From a virus, in IMG/VR virus record IMGVR_UViG_3300043411_000846, positions 1 through 43,282 of that record: 43,282 bases of DNA; one strand, given 5' to 3'. The notes under the pieces are model-generated. The model ran no database searches. It saw nothing but the letters and a program-made list of their open reading frames with translations, and was not told the DNA's origin. Positions 20,601 to 25,478 of the stretch are shown one piece after another (within the stretch, counting starts at the first letter, position 1; each line of letters opens with the position of its first letter). The translations under genes and the position numbers were made by a program.

Positions 20601-20776
20601 GCATCGGCCAGTTCGGCATCGACGGGCTGCGCGATCCGCTCAGCGTGATGGGGCCGACGGTCGAGCAGATCGCCACCACGGTCTTCAACCCGAGCGACAT
20701 CGCCCAGAACGCACTCAACGCGGTGCCTGGGCTGCGCTCGATAGGCGGGCTGAAGGACATGGCGCGGGCGGCTTGA
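11669..20776 (+). CDS. giant polyvalent internal virion protein
   Basis: This 3035-aa protein is the longest in the window. The N-terminus (1-330) is Gly/Ala-rich with hydrophobic stretches, as in ejected proteins of this kind. Residues 1736-1743 read TGGQTGVD within a Rossmann-like segment similar to the putative molybdenum-carrier/LOG-type fold. Residues ~1824-2105 resemble the ADP-ribosyltransferase-like domain of polyvalent proteins (GEGAMFKGAGTYLS ... ends NPNYVIYDDSKI). Residues 2181-2185 are HEGLH, with an EERVAYAY segment near 2237 giving a zincin-like set. The C-terminus has a hydrophobic stretch (~2926-2952). It is presumably packaged and injected with DNA to act on host components. 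Enzymatic activity is inferred from motifs only. Confidence 0.8.
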   Translation: MATLRDLVPGLDQSLAGLVPGSGPSPVQQGLRGPATALIEDEAEAAGMGQLRRGFTTGRLQADANALATDESAARAAGDTAAADALRLRIGGLQQRAKTFAPTEQDVTQLDWQPGRILDYGLATMGQGAASMTEPLATGVGANAAAGVLGLIPHPLAQGGAKALRAGGVLGGGYLNYRQNKGEFYNQAVDDPALMAGKTAQEIDQAGSAHGLVAGALDTALPAWAASRIVPGGPKVLAGLGGGAKAAIGLAGEGITETLQGESKRGILGLLNPERDTSGDSAERWNDFAGGAMGAAPIVGLSHLGDKVNARLGVKDDTSSDDVSGGKTMPGAPKREKLTDSLKRGAVKYTDDDAAEKWNETLQGLHNPDQEVATTEQHAALLKELGGRAAKGDATAKQHLDALSKLDPTDNATWFGAPERDAAYEHILGDGTDHEKVIEAYKGRKLNAQGGSDKATVRLAADILSSSLPEDADPALHSAAKDVARSLAGFAAQAEKRGTARDPLTVMDAAQQLVGLYGNKRAAAIAAQAATALGVETSPLFKQLQKNIAGAGDIRTWKIGQRVARAAVGDQMVAVIPATKQLEMRKDGVDFTSTAYKAALVDYVEQLGKAISYGATDAKGEPVVVPPSAYAKLTAKVGAEAALAMLDMVAPGKVIEKEADTAPKENGGETTGPAKESDRQGGLGDDLEMDDFDIDAAKKSMERAPGAKLYLTKFKRGGLATAGDTEGSHPFVRGKKTRNKKTGEMEPGKLPHLSLETDKDESTGFNTLEAMEERAFEMMGGDLFARINSTTWRPTAEKDRRGLYHHRQVREDMGVNDIKNDDPKAQPVLGIGSFRIRRISAKDVMDDRGVAAGRRTTLLRQYLAQDGVMGEGDDTLTQLNTLNRKIKEAEQITPKQLTSLKGMRLSHGRVKVAAEVQDNPAYARLEELKAQRTEVIAKLAKKIGVEAKDDATVEDLANAYFGQRFLITAEQMAEKDQLRLNQAEVLAMIRKGNQYINKSTDPGLGATPAAVQADMNLIRFRSKSAITKSDEKRGIAVIPASELVAWVFANRNDYNPTEGAKESALEFRNALMEGIGALAEGGYMDALPFMINAEGDIERFGSKKHGGFPPSLKLGGMKQADLNEEAKRNVAAIVAMDKVSEGNLAKMSPKDRAKSEAAAEKKRSDEVARDQDKTEKGKNTDPDELLDEGREAKRLTVDTNELPFGQRLMPEGGQPDLPGVAPAEFPLGARYWDAPRAETKDELARRTVGGKDAKGNTLRVPKYPTAPETVETRRANEDRTQLDWDLKAQKGGVPTDFTAAQMAKAVADAALTEGETRPLTPTNATARAPALAREILWQLDSFDGLFEGKRVTSDVPADPQGAFQRIQRLVAALFRPPSTTGSLPAGGLHYAAPLALILAPANVKVLISKAQNKAAAGPRLERMRDKVARALLLADDNDLSLAGRVVAARALLGNDALTSVTMKAPLKVMADREVKRQADAAADQHLEEVARKAKIAAVQQKRSAKPMQAKTETPAEVDLFGPTPNGRRALKTASIDTLLNAREKAVNQLRYDDAGVEYNPELDTDAAVILATRVEAPPDDEFSAGVLRAIDAIDHEIKRRRGEVGTQAKTEPAPTIANITVVEHKSSGYAPRTKHNADSAGLTVAVASDFSTAGEKLTARVSEGKYLAIPLDVEPAKAGVRLAKAMRALGTTTLNVAGNGIYTLTKKGWTQAKVNQHIYDTIAAAHALLPITKIVTGGQTGVDIAGAVAAHKLDIPVTVTMPGGFRQRNAEGVDSDNTAGGVAAQIVNGAAALKVAQTEAETVAPKLNAMRGPARPARKLNAMSARIHSELGRAGFPATHDSPIRHEGKFDWRAHAGKGEGAMFKGAGTYLSTSESVNKYYKGMFTAKVEPEYDYVAADRINTQFIKAVGARTEVSSDAAKIAVGKGKEEAVAFVQRTLDEHLKDGPESTISQAEFDKWTERYEKLLRAIKAMPESEMRPKRIDGFRNDKAPTYEVSVNIPQEQLLNWDKPLSKQSAEMQKVALEASKEFDLDLAGPFGKGDEFVLGTRGEDFYRALSDHFAPGDRDTGDRQASDYLQAAGILGHRMKASAKDGAQNPNYVIYDDSKITTNYVHFNAEAATKVSSDAEVAEALAYLKKTRGPEIMVEVSKDFPNAGEYLEAERLIKLSTVIGPGVLSVAYHEGLHDAWATVLKNHPGAREALSKVMSSPAMLARLQDRLANEPDALAAIADGAPHAAEERVAYAYQFWAAGELDVDKPATTLFAKFRKMLRKVLGMVRESETALDIMTALHDGKLAEPSAAGRVLGEIMARETWNADVKRKFDAVVQNTFAAIAPSNDVLRREDLSGTARLLGKIMFSNPGEEAAGGDQGYLNARKQKIAQYTNYLHAALKGLSERDLAEVAKQLQLKTPLESIAYAPVRDAVKGVRALTKRYYEYATAKSPHGEPVIKLEYLGDDHYPRVWDLEQLVGEGGRDKFIAMLMQPKYAKAMGAALTMANEGRTNPVTAQQVAEMMYERLVEKNGVDDKAADSDRADDDLLDPFFASQKERSFKWLDDADVEPFLEKDVVGAMSRYLHQGIRAVEFSRRFGEHGKFLRPLLIMKGDPALNPETGKVEPSPTHGRIASEMYESLKKAGTKGAEADAIVARHMDDVRKAVAAHEGSLGHTIGPTWRKFSSAAMAYQNLRLLPLSLFAAFGDTIGIAARYGDGGGKMAFQAFTQGLRDVYARWKDAASDMPAERTKTMWENIAEMVGAVDSHMFLEQMGKAHTSEFTTDWARKANRALFMANGLTAWDRSMRVSATKAAVLFLQHHAAEPDKTHSTRWLKELGLKASDIPLDAEGNLIYDRHVLAAEKGLSLEDATKQAEKVHYAITRWVEGAVLTPTAGQRPTWASDPHYAVLFHLKQFTYSFHHTILKRAYTEAGHGNMSPIGALMAAVPTMVAADLVKGVLLGGGSLPAYMQPWDLGDHLMHGVSRAGLGGIGQFGIDGLRDPLSVMGPTVEQIATTVFNPSDIAQNALNAVPGLRSIGGLKDMARAA

Positions 20777-20820
20777 GCCCTTTCCCCGCGCCCCATTCCG
20801 GTTAGTAGAAAGAAAGAAGG

Positions 20821-20840
20821 AAGCCACCGCGAGGTGGCTT
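20821..20840. terminator. bidirectional terminator between the two arms
   Basis: AAGCCACC (20821-20828), loop GCGA and GGTGGCTT (20833-20840) form a perfect 8-bp stem. On the + strand it is followed by TGTTCTT; on the minus strand by a run read as CCTTCTTTCTTTC. It lies between the converging genes ending at 20776 and 20850 and can stop transcription from both. Confidence 0.85.
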
Positions 20841-20849
20841 TGTTCTTGG

Positions 20850-21047
20850 CTAGGAAGCGTGTCGCCGCAGAGCAGCTTCGTTTTCCGAGTCCACGGTGAA
20901 GCGCCAGTGGTCGTCGGGGTAGGGCTCCATGTGGAAGCCACAGCCGTCGTCGATCAAGGAGAGGGCGGTGCCTCGTGCCCACTCAAGGGTAGGCACGGTA
21001 AGGGTGAAGGATTCAAAGCCTGGGTAAGGTCGAACGTCGAGGCCCAT
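20850..21047 (-). CDS. small phage protein, last gene of the leftward arm
   Basis: The 65-aa protein (MGLDVRPYPGFESFTLTV...) is predicted soluble with alternating strands and an acidic middle. It ends near the convergent terminator. The start ATG 21047 follows the preceding stop by 3 bases. No family is recognised; the compact alpha/beta look and operon position argue that it is a genuine gene. Confidence 0.6.
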   Translation of the reverse strand: MGLDVRPYPGFESFTLTVPTLEWARGTALSLIDDGCGFHMEPYPDDHWRFTVDSENEAALRRHAS

Positions 21048-21050
21048 GGC

Positions 21051-21185
21051 CTACTCCCTGTGAGCGCGGTCGGCGTCGCCGATGAGGTCAGGCGCCTGCC
21101 GGCGCCGGCCTCCCCGCTTGCGGTAGAAGAACTTGTCCCAGATGAACAGGGCAAGAAGGATGATGAGGGTGAGAAGGTACTCCAC
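21051..21185 (-). CDS. 44-aa single-pass membrane protein
   Basis: GTG 21185 opens a 44-residue frame: VEYLLTLIILLALFIWDKFF followed by a strongly basic RKRGGRRRQ stretch. One membrane helix with a positive cytoplasmic flank indicates an inner-membrane microprotein. It starts two bases after the stop of the upstream gene and its TAG (21053-21051) is three bases before the next ATG, so it fits the packed operon exactly. Role unknown. Confidence 0.6.
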   Translation of the reverse strand: MEYLLTLIILLALFIWDKFFYRKRGGRRRQAPDLIGDADRAHRE

Positions 21186-21187
21186 AG

Positions 21188-21469
21188 CTACTCGATGCTG
21201 ATGAGGGTTGTTGACCAGGTGGCGTCGGTCTCGATGCGCACGAAGCGGGTCTTGGGGTCGGTGGGGTCGGCGATGTAGCGCGAGATGATGGGGCCATGCC
21301 TCAGCATACTCTCGGCGTTTCTTTGCCGTTCACGTGAGGTGATGATCCCGTGCTCGTTGACCGCATGCCTTGCCACCAGGTCGTAGGGCAACCGCTTCAG
21401 CGTCATGCGCGCTTCTGCGGTGAGTTGAAGGGTGCCCAGGAGAAAGTTGGTCTGCATGAGGGCTTCCAT
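21188..21469 (-). CDS. hypothetical phage protein
   Basis: The 93-aa product is a mixed alpha/beta protein (LTAEARMTLKRLPYDL, then RYIADPTDPKTRFVRIETD). Two starts are possible: ATG 21469, with no good ribosome site, or ATG 21457, preceded by GGAAG at a good distance. The second may be the true start, giving 89 residues. It is the first gene after the AT-rich gap and so may begin a transcription unit. No family recognised. Confidence 0.55.
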   Translation of the reverse strand: MEALMQTNFLLGTLQLTAEARMTLKRLPYDLVARHAVNEHGIITSRERQRNAESMLRHGPIISRYIADPTDPKTRFVRIETDATWSTTLISIE

Positions 21470-21630
21470 TCTGATCGTCGCGGGAAACTCCTATAGGATT
21501 TCAATATACTCTTTCTCTTTTTCTTTTCCTACTAATAGTTAGTTAGTAGAAGAATAGAAGAGTAGAAGAAGAGAGCAATCTACATAGGTAAACCGCGACT
21601 TCCGGTCTGCTTCTGAACCGGCTCAGAATG
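21470..21630. other. AT-rich, purine-tract intergenic region
   Basis: This 161-bp gap is conspicuously AT-rich for the window. The + strand has three tandem copies of an 8-mer, GTAGAAGA/ATAGAAGA/GTAGAAGA (21546-21569), within a purine tract, and a CTACTAA...TTAGTAG inverted repeat at about 21529-21549. On the minus strand TATATT and TATAGG boxes precede the next gene. No ORF is credible here. A promoter or replication-related function is possible. Confidence 0.5.
21546..21569 (+). repeat. 8-bp tandem repeat (3 copies)
   Basis: GTAGAAGA, ATAGAAGA and GTAGAAGA follow each other without spacing, then AGAGAG. A related TTAGTAGAAAGAAAGAAGG stretch precedes the convergent terminator at about 20802. 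Confidence 0.7.
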
Positions 21631-21846
21631 TCACGAAGTTTGAGCGTTGAGCAGTTCGATCAAACCCTGCTTGTTCGTTGTGAACTCCACCTCTTCCGTT
21701 GCAGGCTTCGCGTCCTTGTTTTCAGCCTTCGCCGCCGTGCGTGCTTTCGACGCATCCGAGGCCGATGACTGCCAGGTCGAGACCTTGCGGAACGCACCCT
21801 TGGGGTCGTTGTCGCCGGTGATGAAGGTGGTCTTGTAGAGCTTCAT
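21631..21846 (-). CDS. small hypothetical phage protein
   Basis: The 71-aa protein starts MKLYKTTFITGDNDPKGAF and continues with an Ala/Lys/Ser-rich helix and a VEFTTNKQGLIELLN ending. Start ATG 21846 overlaps the previous stop (ATGA). The pattern of an N-terminal strand, substrate-like loop and C-terminal helix is common among small phage proteins, but no function is known to me. It precedes the AT-rich gap and is the last gene of its unit. Confidence 0.6.
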   Translation of the reverse strand: MKLYKTTFITGDNDPKGAFRKVSTWQSSASDASKARTAAKAENKDAKPATEEVEFTTNKQGLIELLNAQTS

Positions 21847-22073
21847 GGGGAGGTGCCTTTCAGGCAGTTGGTGGAGAGATTGCGAACGTCGCGCACGACG
21901 TTGTTGATGGTGTGGTCGGCGTTCTTGGGTGAGCAGGCCATGGTGATGGTGTGCAGCTCGCCGGTGGGCAGGCGCACGGTCAGCCTAGTGTGCCCGCCGT
22001 TCCCTTGCCGCTGGATGACCTTCACGCCGATCCTGCTCAACGCTCGTTGGACTTCACGGCTGAGCTTGTTCAT
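21843..22073 (-). CDS. hypothetical phage protein
   Basis: The 76-aa product is basic at the N-terminus (MNKLSREVQRALSRIGVKV), followed by GGHTRLTVRLPTGELHTI, and looks like a small alpha-beta-beta-alpha protein reminiscent of HicA-like or dsRBD-like folds (GGHTRLTVRLP ... ITMACSPKN). That resemblance is weak and not claimed as homology. It overlaps the upstream gene by 20 bases and the downstream one by ATGA. Confidence 0.6.
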   Translation of the reverse strand: MNKLSREVQRALSRIGVKVIQRQGNGGHTRLTVRLPTGELHTITMACSPKNADHTINNVVRDVRNLSTNCLKGTSP

Positions 22074-22341
22074 GGGGGATGAGGTCCAGCGGCATGGTCA
22101 TGGAGTCGCCGTCGATTAGCTCGGGCTTGGGCACCCAGAGCCAGGCCAGCACGTAGGCCCCAGAGGGCGTCTCGCTGATCGTGGTGGGCTCGCCCAGTTC
22201 CAGGACGCCAGGCTTGTGCTGTTGGCGAGCCAGGACGACGTAGGGGTTGTTCTCGTCGGCAGCGAACGCGATGATGCAGTCGCCGAGGGTCACGTCCGCG
22301 TCGTCGAGCACGGCGCGGAGGTCAGCAGGCTTGCGGGGCAT
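22054..22341 (-). CDS. hypothetical phage protein
   Basis: The 95-aa protein starts at ATG 22341, two bases after the preceding stop. It is acidic and carries strand-like segments (CIIAFAADENNPYVVLARQQ, GAYVLAWLWVPK). No recognised motif. It is retained because it fits the operon without gaps and has ordinary coding composition. Confidence 0.55.
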   Translation of the reverse strand: MPRKPADLRAVLDDADVTLGDCIIAFAADENNPYVVLARQQHKPGVLELGEPTTISETPSGAYVLAWLWVPKPELIDGDSMTMPLDLIPHEQAQP

Positions 22342-22343
22342 GG

Positions 22344-22718
22344 TCAGTCTCCTGGTGTGTAGAAGCCCTCTTCGAGACGGTCGAGGATGGGGCCGAGGTC
22401 CTCCCACAGCACGCCTGTGTCGGCTTTGCGGTGGATGGAATGCAGCTTCTTCTCGCTGAGGTTCCCGCGATCGTGAAGGATGCCAATGAGGGCGTTCAAG
22501 ACGCAATCGTTTCGAGGGTGCGTCTTAACCGGGGAGCCGCAGTTAGGGCACGTCATCAAAATCTCCTGGGCTCTTGGTTGTGGCCGCAGTTCGGCGAGCA
22601 TGGCTTTGACACGCACTGAGTGGAAATCAGCCTTGAGCCGAACAGAGGTCGTGCAGAACTTGCCCGGCACTGCTTCGCAAAAGCGGCACGGGTAGTGGAG
22701 CGGGTTGTGGGATTTCAC
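22344..22718 (-). CDS. zinc-ribbon-like phage protein
   Basis: The 124-aa product starts at GTG 22718 (GTGA overlap). It has two Cys clusters: CRFCEAVPGKFCTT followed by a distal FHSVR (residues ~11-35), the pattern CxxCxAxPGxxC...HxxR known from many phage small zinc-binding proteins; and CPNCGSPVKTHPRNDC (residues ~57-72). The second could be an independent domain, and an internal ATG precedes it (MTCPNCGSP). A nucleic-acid-binding role is likely but not shown. Confidence 0.65.
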   Translation of the reverse strand: MKSHNPLHYPCRFCEAVPGKFCTTSVRLKADFHSVRVKAMLAELRPQPRAQEILMTCPNCGSPVKTHPRNDCVLNALIGILHDRGNLSEKKLHSIHRKADTGVLWEDLGPILDRLEEGFYTPGD

Positions 22719-22945
22719 ACCCGGTCCTTCCTCAGTTCGTAACGGTCATTGCCCTCGTCTGGTTCGACGCGCAGGGCGGCTTCACAGACTGGGCACTCAC
22801 AGCGCGAGTGCAAGGTCGTCGGTGCATCCACGGCCTTGCGCCAGCGGAAGAGCAGCTCGGAGATCAGCGGACTGAAATACGAAGCCTCTTCGGCTTTGGC
22901 CTCCAGCACGTCGTCAGGCGTGCCGGCGTACTTGGTGATGATCAT
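22715..22945 (-). CDS. small Cys-containing phage protein
   Basis: The 76-aa protein (MIITKYAGTPDDVLEAKAEE...) contains CECPVCEAALRV around residues 49-60, a CxCxxC element suggesting metal binding, preceded by an aromatic-rich helix. Start ATG 22945 overlaps the previous stop (ATGA). It lies directly before another Cys-rich protein. Function unknown. Confidence 0.6.
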   Translation of the reverse strand: MIITKYAGTPDDVLEAKAEEASYFSPLISELLFRWRKAVDAPTTLHSRCECPVCEAALRVEPDEGNDRYELRKDRV

Positions 22946-23079
22946 TCACTCTCCTTCGTGTTGTTGACGAACCCCGCGGCGAAGCCAGGCGCCTTTCCAG
23001 AGGCCGCTTGCTCGCGCAGGGTGTTGGGGTGAAGGCGGCACAGGGATGCCGCCTCCACGAGGCCGAGAGTCTCGGGCAT
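22942..23079 (-). CDS. MerR/excisionase-like helix-turn-helix microprotein
   Basis: ATG 23079 to TGA 22944-22942 encodes 45 residues: MPETLGLVEAASLCRLHPNT, then LREQAASGKAPGFAAG. The order E-A-A-x-L-C-R-L-H-P-N-T-L-R...GKAPG matches the winged-helix DNA-binding core of MerR/AlpA/excisionase-type proteins (helix, turn, LHPNTLR recognition helix, then a G.iPG wing). It stops short of the usual wing strand. It overlaps the next gene by ATGA. A role in transcription control or DNA architecture is inferred from the motif. Confidence 0.65.
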   Translation of the reverse strand: MPETLGLVEAASLCRLHPNTLREQAASGKAPGFAAGFVNNTKESE

Positions 23080-23080
23080 G

Positions 23081-23272
23081 TCAGTTCAGCCCGCCCACAG
23101 CCGGGAGCTGGGTAGCCAGGTGCTCTTCGAGCTGCTTCTGGATTTCGACCAGAGTCTCGTAAGTCACCGGCACACGTGGCGGCAGGCTGAGCCCGTTGCG
23201 CAACTTGGCAAGCTCCAGGCGGGTGCGGATGATCTGCTGGCGGCGCAGCTCACGCATGAGTTGGCGGTCCAT
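23081..23272 (-). CDS. small helical phage protein
   Basis: The 63-aa product (MDRQLMRELRRQQIIRTRLE...) is strongly basic at its N-terminus and predicted mostly helical (TYETLVEIQKQLEEHLATQL), with heptad-like spacing. Start ATG 23272 joins the preceding stop as TGATG. No family recognised. A short structural or DNA-binding helper protein is possible. Confidence 0.55.
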   Translation of the reverse strand: MDRQLMRELRRQQIIRTRLELAKLRNGLSLPPRVPVTYETLVEIQKQLEEHLATQLPAVGGLN

Positions 23273-23634
23273 CACTTGAGGGCTTCCTGGGCGATGCCGA
23301 TGACGGCGTTTACCCGGCACGCCAGCATGTAGTTGTCCTCGTGCTCCTGAGCGCGGTCGCGCGCGGCGATCTGCGCCAGCGCCTCACGGTACGCGCCCAG
23401 CTTTAGGATCAGGTTCGCCACGTCGCCAGGGCGGGCCATGTTGCCCACGGCTAGCTTCCAGTTCGGGAACTGGGTAAGGTGTTCGGTGGAGATGTCCTTG
23501 CAGGCGTTGACGCAGGCGACGATGCGGTTGGCATCTTCGACGGATGTGGTCCCAGCGGTGACGACAACAACACAGTCGGCATCGACGACGTCGCCATCTT
23601 CATCGAGTAGCCAAGGTGTGCGTGAATGGCTCAT
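23272..23634 (-). CDS. conserved phage protein (TPW...VDADC type)
   Basis: The 120-aa protein shows the pattern of a widely distributed family in phages: TPWLLDEDGDVVDADCVVVVT near the N-terminus, then an EDANRIVACVNACKDI motif and a C-terminal helix with repeated Ala. The EANRIVACVNAC element is characteristic. No biochemical function is known to me. The start ATG 23634 overlaps the prior stop (ATGA). It lies among small genes downstream of the HNH endonuclease and ligase. Confidence 0.65.
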   Translation of the reverse strand: MSHSRTPWLLDEDGDVVDADCVVVVTAGTTSVEDANRIVACVNACKDISTEHLTQFPNWKLAVGNMARPGDVANLILKLGAYREALAQIAARDRAQEHEDNYMLACRVNAVIGIAQEALK

Positions 23635-23933
23635 GGTCTTCCCTTGTCATCGACCCAGCCGTTGGCACGAGGGTCGTCGGTTTGTTCATCGAGCCAGGGC
23701 TCGAATTGGTCGAGGGCCTTGACCAGATAGCTCATTGCCTCTTTCTTGCCTTCAGGGCTCGCAAAGTGCTGGGCGTTGGTCACAGTGCGTGCCGCCACGA
23801 CCAGGGCCAGGAGGTCGCGGTTGTAGGCTTCGGCAGGGCCGTCAGCAGCGCTGGCGTAGGCGTCGTCGAGCGCCTTGGCTTCGGCCAGGAGCTGGGCGGT
23901 CTGTTCCGGGGTCATGTTGTCGCTGTACTTCAT
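23631..23933 (-). CDS. hypothetical helical phage protein
   Basis: The 100-aa product (MKYSDNMTPEQTAQLLAEAK...) is acidic and helical throughout, with an aromatic segment near the C-terminus (FEPWLDEQTDD). Start ATG 23933 is joined to the HNH stop as TGATG. That is the same junction the ligase stop makes with the HNH gene, suggesting that this gene originally followed the ligase directly. Confidence 0.6.
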   Translation of the reverse strand: MKYSDNMTPEQTAQLLAEAKALDDAYASAADGPAEAYNRDLLALVVAARTVTNAQHFASPEGKKEAMSYLVKALDQFEPWLDEQTDDPRANGWVDDKGRP

Positions 23934-24421
23934 CACGCCCCCGCCGGCCGCAGGCCCAGGTACACCGGGCGGCGCAAAGCTTTTTCGGGGTTCCAGCCGG
24001 CAACGCACAGTCGGCGATACAGGGTCGCGTACTTGATGCCGGTCTCATCGGCCCACTGTTTAACAGTCATGGTGCGTCCTTGAAAAGTAAAGCGCCGGTT
24101 GCTTGAGCGGTTGTTGTCCTGCTCGGTTTTGGTAGCCCAACGGCAGTTGTATCGGCTGTAGCCCAGGTCGTTGTTCTTGCGGTCGAGCGTGTGTTTCGAT
24201 GAGGGTGGGTCGCCCATGTCAGCGGCAAAGCGGTAGAAGTCAAACCACTCGACGCAGACCAGGATTCCGCGTCCGCCGTAATGAGCCCAGCCGACTGTGT
24301 TTGGGTTTGAGCACCGCTGGTGCATACGCAGCCATGTGCGATACAAGCGCGTGACTCGTCCACGCACAGCTTGGCCGTGGGTTGACCGAGCACGGTTAGC
24401 TTCAGCGCGGGTCGCCATCAC
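23933..24421 (-). CDS. HNH homing endonuclease with ligase-like C-terminus
   Basis: The 162-aa protein (or 161 from ATG 24418; GTG 24421 overlaps the ligase stop) belongs to a phage HNH family: RMHQRCSNP (residues 33-40), HYGGRGI (48-53), WF.FYRFAADMG, then H77-T-L-D80-R-K-N-N and NCRWATKTEQ.NN. H77, D80 and the later N92 and W95 fit the HNH metal-binding core, and C37 and C56 may bind zinc. A C-terminal helix-turn-helix-like segment (KQWADETGIKYATLYRR) may bind DNA. The final residues (RPVYLGLRPAGA) mimic the ligase C-terminus, described in the findings. Free-standing homing endonucleases cut a site near their own gene to spread. Confidence 0.8.
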   Translation of the reverse strand: MMATRAEANRARSTHGQAVRGRVTRLYRTWLRMHQRCSNPNTVGWAHYGGRGILVCVEWFDFYRFAADMGDPPSSKHTLDRKNNDLGYSRYNCRWATKTEQDNNRSSNRRFTFQGRTMTVKQWADETGIKYATLYRRLCVAGWNPEKALRRPVYLGLRPAGA

Positions 24422-25296
24422 GCACCAGCGGGGCGGAAGCCAAGGAAGACAGGATGTCTCGGAGCAGTTTTCACCCCGACAGGGAAAAATTTGTATTTCA
24501 CCGTCTGCCCAATGGGCGACTCCACCCAGAGCGCAGCTCTGTCAGCCGCCGTGAACCCCGTGCCGATGTTGAACTCGACGCCGGTCTTCACATCGCGCAC
24601 GATGAGCGCGCCCATCGTGCCCTTGCCGACCAGACCAGCCTTCGCGGTGGACCGCTTCGTGCGGCCCAGCTCATTCGTCTCGGCCTCGTTGCCGTTGAAC
24701 ATCTCTTCTTCGATGCCGATGACCACGGCCTCGCTGTCGGTGAAGCGCTTGACCTTCAACAGCTCGCCGCCCTTGGTGGTGGCACGGCCGAACTTGTAGC
24801 GTGCGTTGGGGTCGGCCAACATGATGCCTTCGTGCCCGAGGCCGACTTGCTCGGCCTCGTAGGCATCCAGCTCTTCGCGGTTGTTCAGAGAGATGTGAGA
24901 CATGAACTCGATCCGGTTGTGCGCTTTCGGATCGCCTGCGTGTTGCTCAAGAATCTTCTTGCGATAGCGGAAGCACTGCTCGATATTCCACAGATCGAAG
25001 ACAAACCACTTGAAGGCAGGTACGCCGGTGAACGACATCACTCCACTGACGGTGTCGCGGTAGCATGTGGGGCTGGTGGTCGGGCCGACGATCAGCTCGC
25101 CATCAAACCCTTCGTACCCGCTGTCAAACATGCCGAAGATGTGGCGGTTCGGAATCTCTTTGAGCGTGCGACTGAGAAGTCGTCCACCCACCACCGAGGC
25201 ACGAATGCCATCGAGCTTGGGCGAGGCGTAGATCGGAAACTTCAGGTTGTCGAGATCGGCCGGCGAGGCCAGCATGGGCTTGAAGGTCTTGCTCAC
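24418..25296 (-). CDS. ATP-dependent DNA ligase
   Basis: The 292-aa protein has the covalent nucleotidyltransferase motifs in order: motif I SPKLDGIR with nucleophile Lys27; motif III FDGEL with Glu67; motif IV EGIML with Glu156; motif V LLKVKRF (Lys181/Lys183). An OB-fold-like C-terminal domain follows and ends in the usual strand HPVFLGFR. It seals nicks in DNA using ATP. At 292 residues it is a compact phage ligase without extra N-terminal domain. It sits next to other DNA-repair genes and overlaps the upstream small gene by ATGA. Confidence 0.92.
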   Translation of the reverse strand: MSKTFKPMLASPADLDNLKFPIYASPKLDGIRASVVGGRLLSRTLKEIPNRHIFGMFDSGYEGFDGELIVGPTTSPTCYRDTVSGVMSFTGVPAFKWFVFDLWNIEQCFRYRKKILEQHAGDPKAHNRIEFMSHISLNNREELDAYEAEQVGLGHEGIMLADPNARYKFGRATTKGGELLKVKRFTDSEAVVIGIEEEMFNGNEAETNELGRTKRSTAKAGLVGKGTMGALIVRDVKTGVEFNIGTGFTAADRAALWVESPIGQTVKYKFFPVGVKTAPRHPVFLGFRPAGA

Positions 25297-25478
25297 GATG
25301 CATCCTCAATGACGGTTGGAAATTCAGCGCGGTCTTGCTCGGTTGCCGGCCCGGCGTCGATCCAGCCGATGGCGACCCACTCGCGCTTGCGGTCACCGTC
25401 GATGACGGTGTGGTAGATGTCCTCGTTGCCGCCGACCATCTTCCAGGTCACGAGGTCACTGCGCTTGACGGTTCGCAT
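25293..25478 (-). CDS. small hypothetical phage protein
   Basis: ATG 25478, preceded by AAGGAC, opens a 61-aa frame: MRTVKRSDLVTWKMVGGNED then IYHTVIDGDRKREWVAIGWI. It is a beta-rich small protein with the ATG/VTWK...EWVAIGWID pattern typical of small SH3-like or ligand-binding folds. Overlap with both neighbours (its start lies within the preceding gene) makes it part of the operon. No function is known. Confidence 0.6.
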   Translation of the reverse strand: MRTVKRSDLVTWKMVGGNEDIYHTVIDGDRKREWVAIGWIDAGPATEQDRAEFPTVIEDAS

